Origin: an uncultured Clostridia bacterium
GTDB lineage: Bacteria > Bacillota > Clostridia > Christensenellales > UBA1242
DNA: 39,072 bases
Assembly (NCBI GenBank): GCA_947632645.1
Contig: CANRQB010000007.1
Span: 1-39,072, forward strand
Reading direction: 5' to 3'
Position 1 is the stretch's first letter; each line of letters opens with the position of its first letter. The notes under the pieces are model-generated. The model searched no databases, was not told where the DNA came from, and was given only the letters and a program-made list of their open reading frames with translations. The translations under genes and the position numbers were made by a program. Shown here piece by piece: positions 31,578 through 39,072 of this stretch.

Positions 31578-32819
31578 ATGAAAAAGTTAAAAACCATTTT
31601 CAGCCCGCGCAAACTTGTGCTTTGGCTTAGCATTGTTATACTAATTTTCACCCTACCGCAACTTAACGCCAAGGCGATGAGCCAAACCGAAGCGATTGTA
31701 ACCATGATGTTTGTGGATAAAGAGGCGGACACAATAAAGGTGTCGGCGGTTGTGCTTGCGCCCGGGCAAGATAAAACCAAAAATCAGCAGGTGTATAACG
31801 GCGAGGGCGACACCCTTTCTGCCGCGGTGGATAGTGTGTCGCTGTCGCTTGGTAAGGATATGGGCTTTGCACAGTGCCAAATTATGGGCTTGGGCGATAA
31901 CATTTGCAAGGACGGGGTTATAAACGTGCTGGACTACATGACGCGCACAAAAAAGGTTGGCCGCAATGCCGGGCTTATAAATTTTTCGGGCAAGATAGAC
32001 GAATTTGCACAGGCCACCGCCGATGTTAACACCAGCAAAAATTTAAGTTTAGAAGAGATTATTAATTTCGATAAGCGCTTTATTCTTGCAAAAAACAGCA
32101 ATATCGAGTTGTTTTACATGGGCTATTTTGGCGATACCGGCATAGGGGTTATCCCAAAGATAGAACTTTTGGATGCGCCGTACAAAAATTCGGTTGAAGT
32201 GGGCCAGTCAGGTGGCGAATCGGCGGGTGCAGGCAGTTCAAGCTCGGGCGGCGGACAAGGGCAAAGCAAGCCGAAATATCTGTTTTACGACGGCACTATG
32301 AATGTGTTTAAATTTGGCAAAAGTGTAAACACAATTAAGCCCACCATGGTGGATAAGCTTAACTATTTTGTGGAAAAAAATCAAACGGGCAGTGTGGTTG
32401 TAGATGGCGTTAGTGACTACCTATATAATAACGCGCGCGTGGTGGTTAACATCGCCCAAAAGGACACTTTTACTTTTGTGTCGTTTAAAGACAGCAAGCC
32501 GCGCATGGACGTTAAAGTTAACCTAAGCGTGATGGTAGAAGAAGTGGACGAAGACAATCCAACCAAAAAAATCCTGCGCCGCAACCAAGAGTTTTTAACC
32601 CCAGAACTGGTTAAAAAGATGAAAGAAAAAGTAGAAGCTGACATGCACGAAGGGTTTAGCTATTGCCAACAAAATAAAATTGATGTTATAGGTGTGTATA
32701 AACACTTTAATGCCTTTGCATATAAGCAGTGGAAAAACCACATAAAACAGCTGGGCGAGGATAACTTTTTGGACGATATTGACCTAAACATCTCAGTTAT
32801 AGTAAAAAGTGAATTTTAA
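31578..32819 (+). CDS. gerAC: spore germination receptor subunit C (GerAC family), no lipobox
   Basis: The C subunit is normally a lipoprotein on the outer face of the spore inner membrane. This 413-residue protein has an N-terminal hydrophobic segment (about 12-28) ending in TLPQLNAKAMSQTEA. There is no cysteine near the signal peptide end, so a typical lipobox is missing. Core features fit the family: VTMMFVDKEADTIKVSAVVL, then GEGDTLSAAVDSVSLSLGKD, and a C-terminal domain with KMKEKVEADMHEGFSYCQQN followed by IDVIGVYKHFNAFAYKQWKN. A glycine- and serine-rich stretch at about 211-231 separates the two halves. The ATG follows the gerAB stop codon immediately. A strong terminator closes the operon. 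Confidence 0.9.
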   Translation: MKKLKTIFSPRKLVLWLSIVILIFTLPQLNAKAMSQTEAIVTMMFVDKEADTIKVSAVVLAPGQDKTKNQQVYNGEGDTLSAAVDSVSLSLGKDMGFAQCQIMGLGDNICKDGVINVLDYMTRTKKVGRNAGLINFSGKIDEFAQATADVNTSKNLSLEEIINFDKRFILAKNSNIELFYMGYFGDTGIGVIPKIELLDAPYKNSVEVGQSGGESAGAGSSSSGGGQGQSKPKYLFYDGTMNVFKFGKSVNTIKPTMVDKLNYFVEKNQTGSVVVDGVSDYLYNNARVVVNIAQKDTFTFVSFKDSKPRMDVKVNLSVMVEEVDEDNPTKKILRRNQEFLTPELVKKMKEKVEADMHEGFSYCQQNKIDVIGVYKHFNAFAYKQWKNHIKQLGEDNFLDDIDLNISVIVKSEF

Positions 32820-32839
32820 GGAGCCGTAGCTCCTTTTTT
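32816..32839 (+). terminator. terminator of the gerA operon
   Basis: AAGGAGC and GCTCCTT pair across CGTA and run into six T residues. The stem begins within the gerAC stop codon. Confidence 0.93.
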
Positions 32840-32842
32840 ATT

Positions 32843-32866
32843 AAAAAACCTCTAAAAGAGGTTAAA
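32843..32866 (-). terminator. terminator of the leftward transglutaminase-like gene
   Basis: On the minus strand AACCTCT and AGAGGTT pair around a TT loop, followed by T residues (32843-32848 on the plus strand are A). It lies about 35 bp past the stop codon. Confidence 0.85.
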
Positions 32867-32898
32867 TTTTGTGTTTTTTGTGCGAGTTTATAAAAATT

Positions 32899-33867
32899 TT
32901 AAATTTTATAGCCCTTTGCTTTAATTAATTTTTCGTAGTTATTTTTGCCCACCAAAGGGGATTTTACCATTCTTAATTTTGGAGTGTTAAACAACTTTTG
33001 CAGGGCGGAAAAATTTTTGTTTACATCCAGCATTAAAGTTGCCAAGTTGTCTATTTCGGCCAGTTCTTGTGTGGTTAGTTTGCTTATAGGTTTATCGTAG
33101 CAAATTGGAATAACCGTGTAGTTGTATTCGGTGTTCATAACCGCAAAAAAATCTAAAAAAAGGTATTTTAAAACTTGCTCCGGCTTAGCCCTGCCCGAGC
33201 CATAAGCAAACTGCTTTATAAAATTTTTGTCCTTTCTAAATTTTAGCCAAGCTTCGGCACCCGTGTAAAATTGATTAGGGCCAAAATTTAAATATTCGTT
33301 GGCAATATTGTTTTTTTGATACAGCGAAAAATCCATCCATTCGGCATCGTACAAATCATCCAAATCAAACATAATCCATTTGCGCGATTTTTCGTCGTAA
33401 TATTCATTCACCCAATGATCCAACACGCGGCCCTCATCCAAATATCTTGCCCAACCGGCGCGGCTGCGGCAGGCAATCCCGTTTGCTTTAAGGGTGGCAC
33501 AAACCAAAACCGAAATATATCGGCAGGTTAAAACAAGCCGCTTTTCAACCGGGCGGCCAAGGTAAAACCCCTTTTCATCCCGCCTAAAAATTTCGGCATA
33601 GATTGATGCGGCGGTTATAAAAAAGTCATCCTCGCTCATCGGGGTTTTATAGTCGATAAACGAAAAATCGCCATAGTCGTGCACATCCGCACCATTTAAC
33701 GCCATCTGCACCACCACTCGATGCACTGTTGCGTTCATAAAATACAGGCAAAGCGATTTTAAACTGCGCCCGCATTTGTTTTGCCACAAATCGATGGCGT
33801 CCTGCTTATATTTGCCCAAAAAAGTAAATTGACTAGTTTGTTTATAAAAATCCACAATTTTATCCAT
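32899..33867 (-). CDS. transglutaminase-like cysteine enzyme
   Basis: This 322-residue cytoplasmic protein has a transglutaminase-like core. The order of catalytic residues is preserved: C115 in LVLTCRYISVLVC, H151 in DHWVNEYYDE and D168 in WIMFDLDD, with GIACRSRAGW between them. Such folds occur in proteases, amidases and crosslinking enzymes. The substrate is not known. Most of the N-terminal 110 residues and the C-terminal 150 residues match nothing I recognise. There is no signal peptide. A good AAGGAATT ribosome site precedes the ATG. It follows the 160-residue unknown gene by 15 bp, so both lie in one operon with a near-perfect promoter. Confidence 0.7.
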   Translation of the reverse strand: MDKIVDFYKQTSQFTFLGKYKQDAIDLWQNKCGRSLKSLCLYFMNATVHRVVVQMALNGADVHDYGDFSFIDYKTPMSEDDFFITAASIYAEIFRRDEKGFYLGRPVEKRLVLTCRYISVLVCATLKANGIACRSRAGWARYLDEGRVLDHWVNEYYDEKSRKWIMFDLDDLYDAEWMDFSLYQKNNIANEYLNFGPNQFYTGAEAWLKFRKDKNFIKQFAYGSGRAKPEQVLKYLFLDFFAVMNTEYNYTVIPICYDKPISKLTTQELAEIDNLATLMLDVNKNFSALQKLFNTPKLRMVKSPLVGKNNYEKLIKAKGYKI

Positions 33868-33882
33868 AACAATTCCTTTTAA

Positions 33883-34365
33883 TTATTGAAAGTTTTTATT
33901 CACTGGCAGTGCTTTGCTGCGTAAGATTTTTTTGCCTGATTTTTTGCATATCAAGCGATAGCCCAATTTTTTGGATTCTATATGATAATTCCACTCTTCA
34001 TGTAAATCAATTTTATCAATGACATATTGGCCGTCTAGCGCAAAAATAAACTTGCCGTCAATAAGTTTAATTTGTGTTCCGCCAATGTTCGTGGTCCAAT
34101 TATTTTGACGGGGAGTAATGTATGCATTAATAACTTCATCAAACAGCACTTCAACTGCGTCAAACACAAGTTCATCCAGATATACACCTTCAATTCTCAT
34201 AATTAAATATGGGTGGGTGTCAAATGGGCAAGTACCGTCGCGGTCACCGAATGAGCCGGATACGTAATTTATTTTGGAAATTACACCGTCATGAAAATCT
34301 ATCATGTCATATAAAAATTTATCCAGTTCTGCTTGTGTGTTAATTTCAATAAAACCTTTTCTCAT
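33883..34365 (-). CDS. hypothetical protein, 160 residues
   Basis: The family is not recognised. The sequence starts with an IEINTQAELDKFLYDMIDFH motif and has mixed beta and helix character. DRDGTCPFDTHPYLIMRI and TPRQNNWTTNIGGTQIKL are the most distinctive stretches. No membrane segment or catalytic motif is seen. A GGAGAAAAT ribosome site precedes the ATG. It is the first gene of a leftward operon with the transglutaminase-like gene, so a shared function is possible but unproven. The reading frame is clean, and its codon use fits the region. Confidence 0.7.
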   Translation of the reverse strand: MRKGFIEINTQAELDKFLYDMIDFHDGVISKINYVSGSFGDRDGTCPFDTHPYLIMRIEGVYLDELVFDAVEVLFDEVINAYITPRQNNWTTNIGGTQIKLIDGKFIFALDGQYVIDKIDLHEEWNYHIESKKLGYRLICKKSGKKILRSKALPVNKNFQ

Positions 34366-34385
34366 ATTTTCTCCATGTTTTTTAC

Positions 34386-34415
34386 ATTATATCAATTTGG
34401 GCGCATAGCTGTCAA
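34386..34415 (-). promoter_or_regulatory. promoter of the leftward two-gene operon
   Basis: On the minus strand a perfect TTGACA (34410-34415) is followed after 18 bp by a perfect TATAAT (34386-34391). It lies about 20 bp from the start codon of the 160-residue gene. Confidence 0.85.
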
Positions 34416-34470
34416 GTTTTTTGGTTTGGTGGCGGATAAATAGCAATTTTAAACTTCTTTTGTTTTTTTC

Positions 34471-34499
34471 TTGACAAATGCTTTGGTTTTGGGTATAAT
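34471..34499 (+). promoter_or_regulatory. promoter of the Phe T-box operon
   Basis: A perfect TTGACA (34471-34476) is followed after 17 bp by a perfect TATAAT (34494-34499). It predicts transcription from about 34506, the start of the T-box leader. Confidence 0.92.
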
Positions 34500-34506
34500 A
34501 TGGGCA

Positions 34507-34866
34507 TAAAGACGTTGACGATGTGTGCAGTAGGGTTAGGCTTTCATTGTGAGAGGGCGCTCGTGGAAGGGAAGTGCCTATGTTCAGGCCTAACGCGAAT
34601 TTCAGCATCCGAGTTGCGCCGTTTGGCGACAGACAAAACTGTAAAAATGTAATAAGGCAAGCAAAAAACTTATACGGCATATTAAGCGCAGTTGCGAATT
34701 TTGGGGCCCCCACGAAGCAAAGGAACGAGGAGAGTGGGGAGAGCGAGCAACAAGCAAAACCCGAAATTTGCAAATGCCAATTTGCAAATGAGTATAAGCG
34801 TAGTTGCGAGCGAAGATAGGTGGTACCACGATTAATTCGTCCTATTAAGGGGCGTTTTTTATTTTT
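34507..34866 (+). promoter_or_regulatory. T-box riboswitch (tRNA-Phe, UUC specifier)
   Basis: The leader senses uncharged tRNA-Phe and controls the pheS and pheT operon by transcription antitermination. Stem I holds an AGTA motif, then GTTAGGC pairing with GCCTAAC (34585-34594 on the 3' side). It also holds the conserved TCGTGGAAGG in the distal loop and a specifier loop GAATTTCAG. TTC at 34601-34603 is a Phe codon. The antiterminator carries AGGTGGTACCACG (about 34818-34832), whose TGGT bulge would pair with the ACCA end of tRNA-Phe. A terminator (CGTCC/GGGCG plus TTTTTT) ends at about 34860. A region of about 190 nt between stem I and the antiterminator is long and contains TTTGCAAATG-type repeats. 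Confidence 0.9.
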
Positions 34867-34877
34867 TTGGAGGGAGT

Positions 34878-35435
34878 ATGAAACCAGCAGACAGAGAGGA
34901 AATACTGAATATTTATGATGAAAACCACAATTATCTGGGCAAAGAAAAGCGCAGCGTTGTGTCCCAAAATCACCTTTTTCATGACGAAATTGGCCTTTGG
35001 ATTATCGATGTTGAAAATGGCAAGGTGTTGTTGCAAAAGCGAAGTGCAAACAAACTGTTTAACCCAAACAAATGGGGGATTGTGGCTGGGCATGTAACTG
35101 CAGATGAAACGATTGAACAGGCAGTTATAAACGAAGCCAAAGAAGAAATTGGCATCGACTTAGGCGAATATACATTGCACAAATTGTTCACAATCAAGCG
35201 GCCAGCACCTAGGAATTATTGGACGCATTACTATTACATTTTAGCCAGTATTCCAATTGAAAAATTTGTTATCCAAAAGGAAGAGTTGAGCCAAGTTAAG
35301 TATTTTGATTATGAGCAGTTGAAGGCGGATTTGCAACACGGCAGCAGCGATTACACGTTTAGTTGGGATGACATCTTTAAAAAGGTGTTTAATGCGTTGG
35401 ATAAAGTTATATATGGCAAAAACAAAACAGTTTAA
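34878..35435 (+). CDS. Nudix hydrolase family protein
   Basis: This 185-residue protein has the Nudix fold that hydrolyses nucleoside diphosphates linked to another group. The Nudix box is G71-x5-E77-x7-N85-E86-x2-E89-E90-x-G92. The usual arginine is replaced by asparagine at 85, while the metal-binding glutamates E86, E89 and E90 are kept. The flanking parts resemble isopentenyl-diphosphate isomerase-like Nudix proteins (NKWGIVAGHVTADETIEQAV and RNYWTHYYYILASIP). That assignment is uncertain. The GGAGGGAGT site precedes ATG. It is the first gene of the Phe T-box operon, 9 bp before pheS, so its expression should rise when phenylalanine is scarce. Any link to Phe metabolism is unknown. Confidence 0.85.
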   Translation: MKPADREEILNIYDENHNYLGKEKRSVVSQNHLFHDEIGLWIIDVENGKVLLQKRSANKLFNPNKWGIVAGHVTADETIEQAVINEAKEEIGIDLGEYTLHKLFTIKRPAPRNYWTHYYYILASIPIEKFVIQKEELSQVKYFDYEQLKADLQHGSSDYTFSWDDIFKKVFNALDKVIYGKNKTV

Positions 35436-35444
35436 GGAGAGAAT

Positions 35445-36467
35445 ATGAAACAAAAAATTGAAGAGATTTTAAATCATGTTAAGGCAAAATTGGCAGAGAT
35501 TAAAACCAAGCTGGAATGCCAAAATTTGCGCGTAGAGATTTTGGGCAAATCGGGCAAGATAACCGAGTTGTTTAAGCATTTAAAAGAAGTGCCAGCCGAG
35601 CAAAAAAGTGAGGTTGGGCAACTGCTAAATAATGCAAAGCAGACAGCGGATGGCATAATTAGCGAAAAAGAAACTGCACTTGCCGAGCGCGAATTGCAAG
35701 AAAAATTAATGAAAGAAAAAATCGATGTAACATTGGATTTAGGTGCGGAGGAAATTGGCGCGCTGCATCCGGTTACGCTAGATTTTATGCGCATGTGCGA
35801 CATTTTAACCGGCATGGGATTTAGCCAAATAGACGGGCCAGAAATTGAATTGGATAAGTATAATTTCGAGTTGGTTAATGTGCCCAAAGAGCACCCAAGC
35901 CGCGATATGCAGGATAGTTTGTATATAACCAACGACATACTACTTCGCACGCAAACATCCAACACTCAGCCTCGCGCCATGGAAAAAATTAAGCCGCCAT
36001 TTAAAGTGTTCAGTTTTGGCCGCGTGTTTAGAAAGGACGAGTTAGACGCCACCCATACCCCGGCGTTCCACCAGTTAGAAGGCATCTATATAGATAAAAA
36101 AGTCAGTTTGGCCACCCTAAAGCACGATTTAAGTTTAATTTTAAAGAAATATTTGGGCGATGCAACCAAAATTAAATTTAGGGCAAGCTACTTCCCTTTC
36201 ACCGAGCCAAGTGTGGAAGTGGACGCCGAGTGTAATGTCTGCAAGGGTAAGGGCTGCGCGGCGTGCAACGGAAATGGCCAGTACGAGATACTGGGGGCGG
36301 GTATGATTCATCCGCACGTGCTAGAACTTAATGGGATAGATCCTAACGAGTATAGCGGCTATGCGTTCGGCTTTGGGTTCGACCGCTTTCCAAAAATACG
36401 CTACAAAATACCGAACGCAAAAGTTATGTTCTCTAACGATGTGCGCTTTATTAAGCAGTTTAAGTAA
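35445..36467 (+). CDS. pheS: phenylalanyl-tRNA synthetase alpha subunit
   Basis: This is the catalytic class II subunit of the alpha2beta2 PheRS that charges tRNA-Phe. It has 340 residues, as usual. The N-terminal coiled coil (about 1-90) is followed by the catalytic core. Motif 2 is seen as KPPFKVFSFGRVFRKDELDA with THTPAFHQLEG after it. A Cys-rich block, ECNVCKGKGCAACNGNGQYE, precedes ILGAGMIHPHVLELNGID, and the end is YAFGFGFDRFPKIRYKIPNA. All are typical of the family. AAGGAGAG precedes ATG. It lies 9 bp after the Nudix gene and 72 bp before pheT, all downstream of the Phe T-box. Confidence 0.97.
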   Translation: MKQKIEEILNHVKAKLAEIKTKLECQNLRVEILGKSGKITELFKHLKEVPAEQKSEVGQLLNNAKQTADGIISEKETALAERELQEKLMKEKIDVTLDLGAEEIGALHPVTLDFMRMCDILTGMGFSQIDGPEIELDKYNFELVNVPKEHPSRDMQDSLYITNDILLRTQTSNTQPRAMEKIKPPFKVFSFGRVFRKDELDATHTPAFHQLEGIYIDKKVSLATLKHDLSLILKKYLGDATKIKFRASYFPFTEPSVEVDAECNVCKGKGCAACNGNGQYEILGAGMIHPHVLELNGIDPNEYSGYAFGFGFDRFPKIRYKIPNAKVMFSNDVRFIKQFK

Positions 36468-36539
36468 TTTGGCGCAAATTAGCATAAAAAACGCAAAAAG
36501 TTTGCAAAAATAACACAAATTTTAAAAAAAGGAGCGAAA

Positions 36540-38912
36540 ATGAAAGTTTTATTGTCGTGGATAAACGATTATGTGGATATAAGCGCGCTGGGCGCAAAAA
36601 CCATCGCAAAAGGGCTAACCGACGCCGGCTTTGAGGTGGAAGATATTATCGATAAGGCGGCGGGACTTGATAAGGTGGTGGTTAGCCGAATAACAGAAAT
36701 TAAGCCGCACCCAAACGCAGATAAATTGGTGATTTGTCAGGCGGATTACGGGTTTGGCAAAACACAGATTGTAACGCACGCAACAAATATGAAAGAGGGC
36801 GACAATGTGCCGCTTGCACTGGACGGTGCGCATTTGCCTAATGGCGCAGAAATTAAAAATGGCAATTTGCGTGGGATACCCTCCAATGGTATGTTTTGCG
36901 CGGGTGAAGAGTTAGGTATAACTGATGACATTTATCCGGGTGCAGAAGTGGATGGATTGCTAATTTTAAGTAAAGACTTTATACCGGGTACCCCCATAGC
37001 CAAAGTGCTAAAAATGGACGAGGTAGTATTGGATGTAAACGTGCTGCCAAATCGCGCGGATTGCAACTCAATTTATGGCATAGCGCGGGAAATTAGCGTT
37101 ATATTTAGCCTGCCACTAAAGCCACTGGATTTAACATATACAACCAAAAGTACACGCAAAGTGGATGTGGATGTGCAAGATTTTTCGCTTTGCCCACGAT
37201 ACGAAGCGTGCGTGGTGGAAAATGTTAAAAATGGCGAAAGTCCAGATTATATTAAGCGCAGATTAACGCTACTCGACCACACTCCGCACTCACTTTTTGT
37301 GGACATAACCAACTATGTTTTGCTAGAAGTTGGCCAACCTATGCACGCGTTTGACCTAAGCAAAGTTGAAGGTGAAAAGATTGTTGTCCGCCGCGCTAAC
37401 GAGGGCGAAAAATTGGTGGCGCTAGATAATAAAGAGTACAATTTAACTGCAAACAATTTGGTTATTGCAAATGCGCACAAACCAATGGTTATTGCTGGAA
37501 TTATGGGCGGGGCGGAAAGTGGCACATACCCCACCACCCATGATGTTTTGTTAGAAAGCGCAAACTTTAATTTTGTTAATATTCGTCACAGTTCATACCA
37601 ACTAGGGCTATCTAGCGATAGTAGTGTTAGATACTCCAAGGGGGTATTTGTAGAAAACACCGAAATTGGCTTAAAGCGCGCATTAAACATTATAGATAGT
37701 ATAGGGGCGGGGAGTATATCCAGTGTTATTGTGGATTGCAAAAAAGAGTTACCTAAACAGCGCGTTGTTACTAGCAGTGTAAATGGCATTTGTGATAGGC
37801 TTGGTTTAAAAGTTGATGCCGATGTTATGGTGGATATACTAAATAGATTAAATATAAAATCTAGTGTAAAAAATGGGGTTATAACCTCGCTTATTCCGCC
37901 AGAGCGCACCGATATCGAGCGCGAATGTGACATTTGCGAAGAAGTGGGCAGAATTTATGGGCTGGATAAAATAAGTGTAGATAGTTTAGGAGAAACCGAT
38001 TTTTCTACCGTTGGCGAACTTACAATCGAGCAAAAAAACATCAACCGCATCAAACTTGCCGCAAGCCTTAATGGCTATTACGAGATGCTAAATTGGCAGT
38101 TTGGCAGCCCTAAACTTATTGCCGCTGCCGGGCTAAATTTGGACGATCACATTAAAATTTTAAACCCTATTGGGCAGGATTATAGTATTGTAAGGCGCAG
38201 CCTGTTGCCAGCGATGCTTCAAACTGTGGCACAAAATATAAACATGGGCAACAAACAACTTAAATTATTTGAACTTGCGCGCGTGTTTATCCCTAAACAG
38301 TTGCCAATAACCGAGCTTCCAAACGAGCATAACAATCTGTGCTTAGTAACAACCGATATGGGCGATTTCTATAAGTTGAAGGACGACTTAAATAAGATTA
38401 TGGCAAGTATTGGTGTGCCGCTAACCTATAAGCAGAGCACAAACGATATACTCCACCCGGGTATATGCGCGGATGTAATTTTATATAACCGCAAAATTGG
38501 TGTTATTGGCGAAGTTCACCCTAAAATACTAAAGAATTTTGACATTAATCAAAAAGTGTACGCCGCAGAAATAGATTTATCTAACGCAATTGTTCGTTTG
38601 AACGACCGCCACAACGGCGCAGCACCAGAAAAGTTGCCACACATCACGCGCGATTTAGCAATTGTACTTGATAGCGATATTTCAGCTGGCAGCATTATAG
38701 AAGTTGCCCTTAAGGCCGACAAGCAAAATATCGCAGGCTGCAAGGTGTTTGACGTGTACACATCCGATACCCTAGGGGAGCATAAAAAGAGTGTTGCATT
38801 CACTCTATCTATCCGCCAAGGGGAAAAGCCACTTGCTGAGGCCGAAATTGCACCGATTGTAGAAAAGGTTTTAAATGCCGAAATAAAAGAGTTTAACGCA
38901 AAACTGAGATAA
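36540..38912 (+). CDS. pheT: phenylalanyl-tRNA synthetase beta subunit
   Basis: This 790-residue protein is the beta subunit that binds tRNA-Phe and edits mischarged tyrosine. It starts MKVLLSWINDYVDISALGAK. A tRNA-binding OB domain follows at about 40-150 (PHPNADKLVICQADYGFGKT), then the B3/B4 editing domain with HSLFVDITNYVLLEVGQPMH. A B5 domain is followed by a catalytic-like domain (FELARVFIPKQL). The C-terminal FDX-ACB domain that binds the anticodon is about residues 700-790 (HITRDLAIVLDSDISAGSII). The length is normal and the frame is intact. The AAAGGAGCG site precedes ATG. The gene ends the T-box operon at a strong terminator. Confidence 0.97.
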   Translation: MKVLLSWINDYVDISALGAKTIAKGLTDAGFEVEDIIDKAAGLDKVVVSRITEIKPHPNADKLVICQADYGFGKTQIVTHATNMKEGDNVPLALDGAHLPNGAEIKNGNLRGIPSNGMFCAGEELGITDDIYPGAEVDGLLILSKDFIPGTPIAKVLKMDEVVLDVNVLPNRADCNSIYGIAREISVIFSLPLKPLDLTYTTKSTRKVDVDVQDFSLCPRYEACVVENVKNGESPDYIKRRLTLLDHTPHSLFVDITNYVLLEVGQPMHAFDLSKVEGEKIVVRRANEGEKLVALDNKEYNLTANNLVIANAHKPMVIAGIMGGAESGTYPTTHDVLLESANFNFVNIRHSSYQLGLSSDSSVRYSKGVFVENTEIGLKRALNIIDSIGAGSISSVIVDCKKELPKQRVVTSSVNGICDRLGLKVDADVMVDILNRLNIKSSVKNGVITSLIPPERTDIERECDICEEVGRIYGLDKISVDSLGETDFSTVGELTIEQKNINRIKLAASLNGYYEMLNWQFGSPKLIAAAGLNLDDHIKILNPIGQDYSIVRRSLLPAMLQTVAQNINMGNKQLKLFELARVFIPKQLPITELPNEHNNLCLVTTDMGDFYKLKDDLNKIMASIGVPLTYKQSTNDILHPGICADVILYNRKIGVIGEVHPKILKNFDINQKVYAAEIDLSNAIVRLNDRHNGAAPEKLPHITRDLAIVLDSDISAGSIIEVALKADKQNIAGCKVFDVYTSDTLGEHKKSVAFTLSIRQGEKPLAEAEIAPIVEKVLNAEIKEFNAKLR

Positions 38913-38930
38913 AACACTCAGTTTTTTTGT
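38901..38930 (+). terminator. terminator of the pheST operon
   Basis: AACTGAG (38902-38908) and CTCAGTT (38917-38923) pair and are followed by a run of T residues. The left arm lies in the last pheT codons. Confidence 0.9.
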
Positions 38931-38950
38931 TTTATTTTTTGGAATTTATA

Positions 38951-38987
38951 TTACTTTTTGCTGGGCAAAAAGTAACAAAGAACCGAG
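38951..38987 (+). repeat. REP-like palindrome, copy 4
   Basis: TTACTTTTTGC and GCAAAAAGTAA pair around TGG, with the tail CAAAGAACCGAG. It lies about 20 bp past the pheT terminator. Confidence 0.65.
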
Positions 38988-38996
38988 TAAAATAAA

Positions 38997-39072
38997 AACC
39001 CAACTAAACCCAACTAAACCCAACTAAACCCAACTAAACCCAACTAAACCCAACTAAACCCAACTAAACCCA
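38997..39072 (+). repeat. 10-bp minisatellite CAACTAAACC, reaching the window edge
   Basis: The unit CAACTAAACC is repeated seven times in full (39001-39070), with a partial unit on each side. The array continues past the window edge, so its real length is unknown. On the minus strand the pattern is GGG separated by the 7-nt TTTAGTT, which fits the G-quadruplex formula. Confidence 0.9.

Noticed and set aside
34574..34819. 81-residue open frame in the T-box leader
   Set aside because: It overlaps conserved T-box stem I and antiterminator elements, which explain the region better.
1..39072. tRNA or rRNA genes, insertion sequences with transposase, prophage genes
   Set aside because: I looked on both strands and saw no convincing tRNA or rRNA sequence and no transposase, integrase or phage structural gene; only a weak MuF-like cysteine motif at 26.98-27.12 kb.

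Overview
This window looks like chromosome of an uncultured, low-GC, endospore-forming anaerobe of the Bacillota, most likely class Clostridia. The evidence is a complete gerA-type germinant receptor operon, spoIIR, sleB and ypeB, a stand-alone superoxide reductase, a Phe T-box operon, Gram-positive style Shine-Dalgarno sites and the standard genetic code. Species or family cannot be read from the sequence alone.

Layout. 1-4.2 kb: hisS (cut by the window edge) and veg run leftward. They diverge from the rightward rpmH-rnpA-yidD-yidC-khpB cluster, which builds and inserts proteins and RNAs (ribosomal protein L34, RNase P protein, membrane insertase, RNA-binding KhpB). The dnaA gene that often flanks this cluster is not in the window. 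4.2-7 kb: a short FakA/DAK-like domain protein with a duplicated 3' end, superoxide reductase, a small four-helix membrane protein and spoIIR. 7-11.7 kb: sporulation and germination genes sleB and ypeB, separated by unusually large non-coding tracts. These hold an array of about 14 palindromes (7.08-7.59 kb), a triplicated structured repeat (8.57-9.08 kb) and a strongly AT-rich tract (9.1-9.75 kb).

11.7-20.9 kb: a 2806-residue secreted, membrane-anchored surface protein, followed after 5 bp by an acyl-ACP thioesterase. 21-26.6 kb: a degenerate diadenylate-cyclase-like protein, a small coiled-coil protein, an unrecognised 275-residue protein, a CtpE-like P-type ATPase and a ferritin-like protein that seems to have lost its metal ligands. 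26.8-27.8 kb: a compact foreign-looking gene pair resembling a polymorphic toxin and its immunity protein. 28-32.8 kb: a PRC-barrel protein divergent from the gerAA-gerAB-gerAC operon. 32.9-34.4 kb: a leftward pair, a transglutaminase-like enzyme and an unknown protein. 34.5-38.9 kb: a Phe-specific T-box leader controlling a Nudix hydrolase, pheS and pheT. The window ends in a 10-bp minisatellite whose G-rich strand fits a G-quadruplex pattern.

The germination genes would act together: the GerA receptor senses germinant in the spore inner membrane, SleB degrades cortex, YpeB stabilises SleB, and SpoIIR signals from forespore to mother cell earlier in sporulation. Several repeated palindromic or two-hairpin elements are scattered between genes. 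The most unusual items are the palindrome array, the triplicated repeat, the toxin-immunity-like pair, the degenerate c-di-AMP synthase-like protein and the ligand-less ferritin-like protein.
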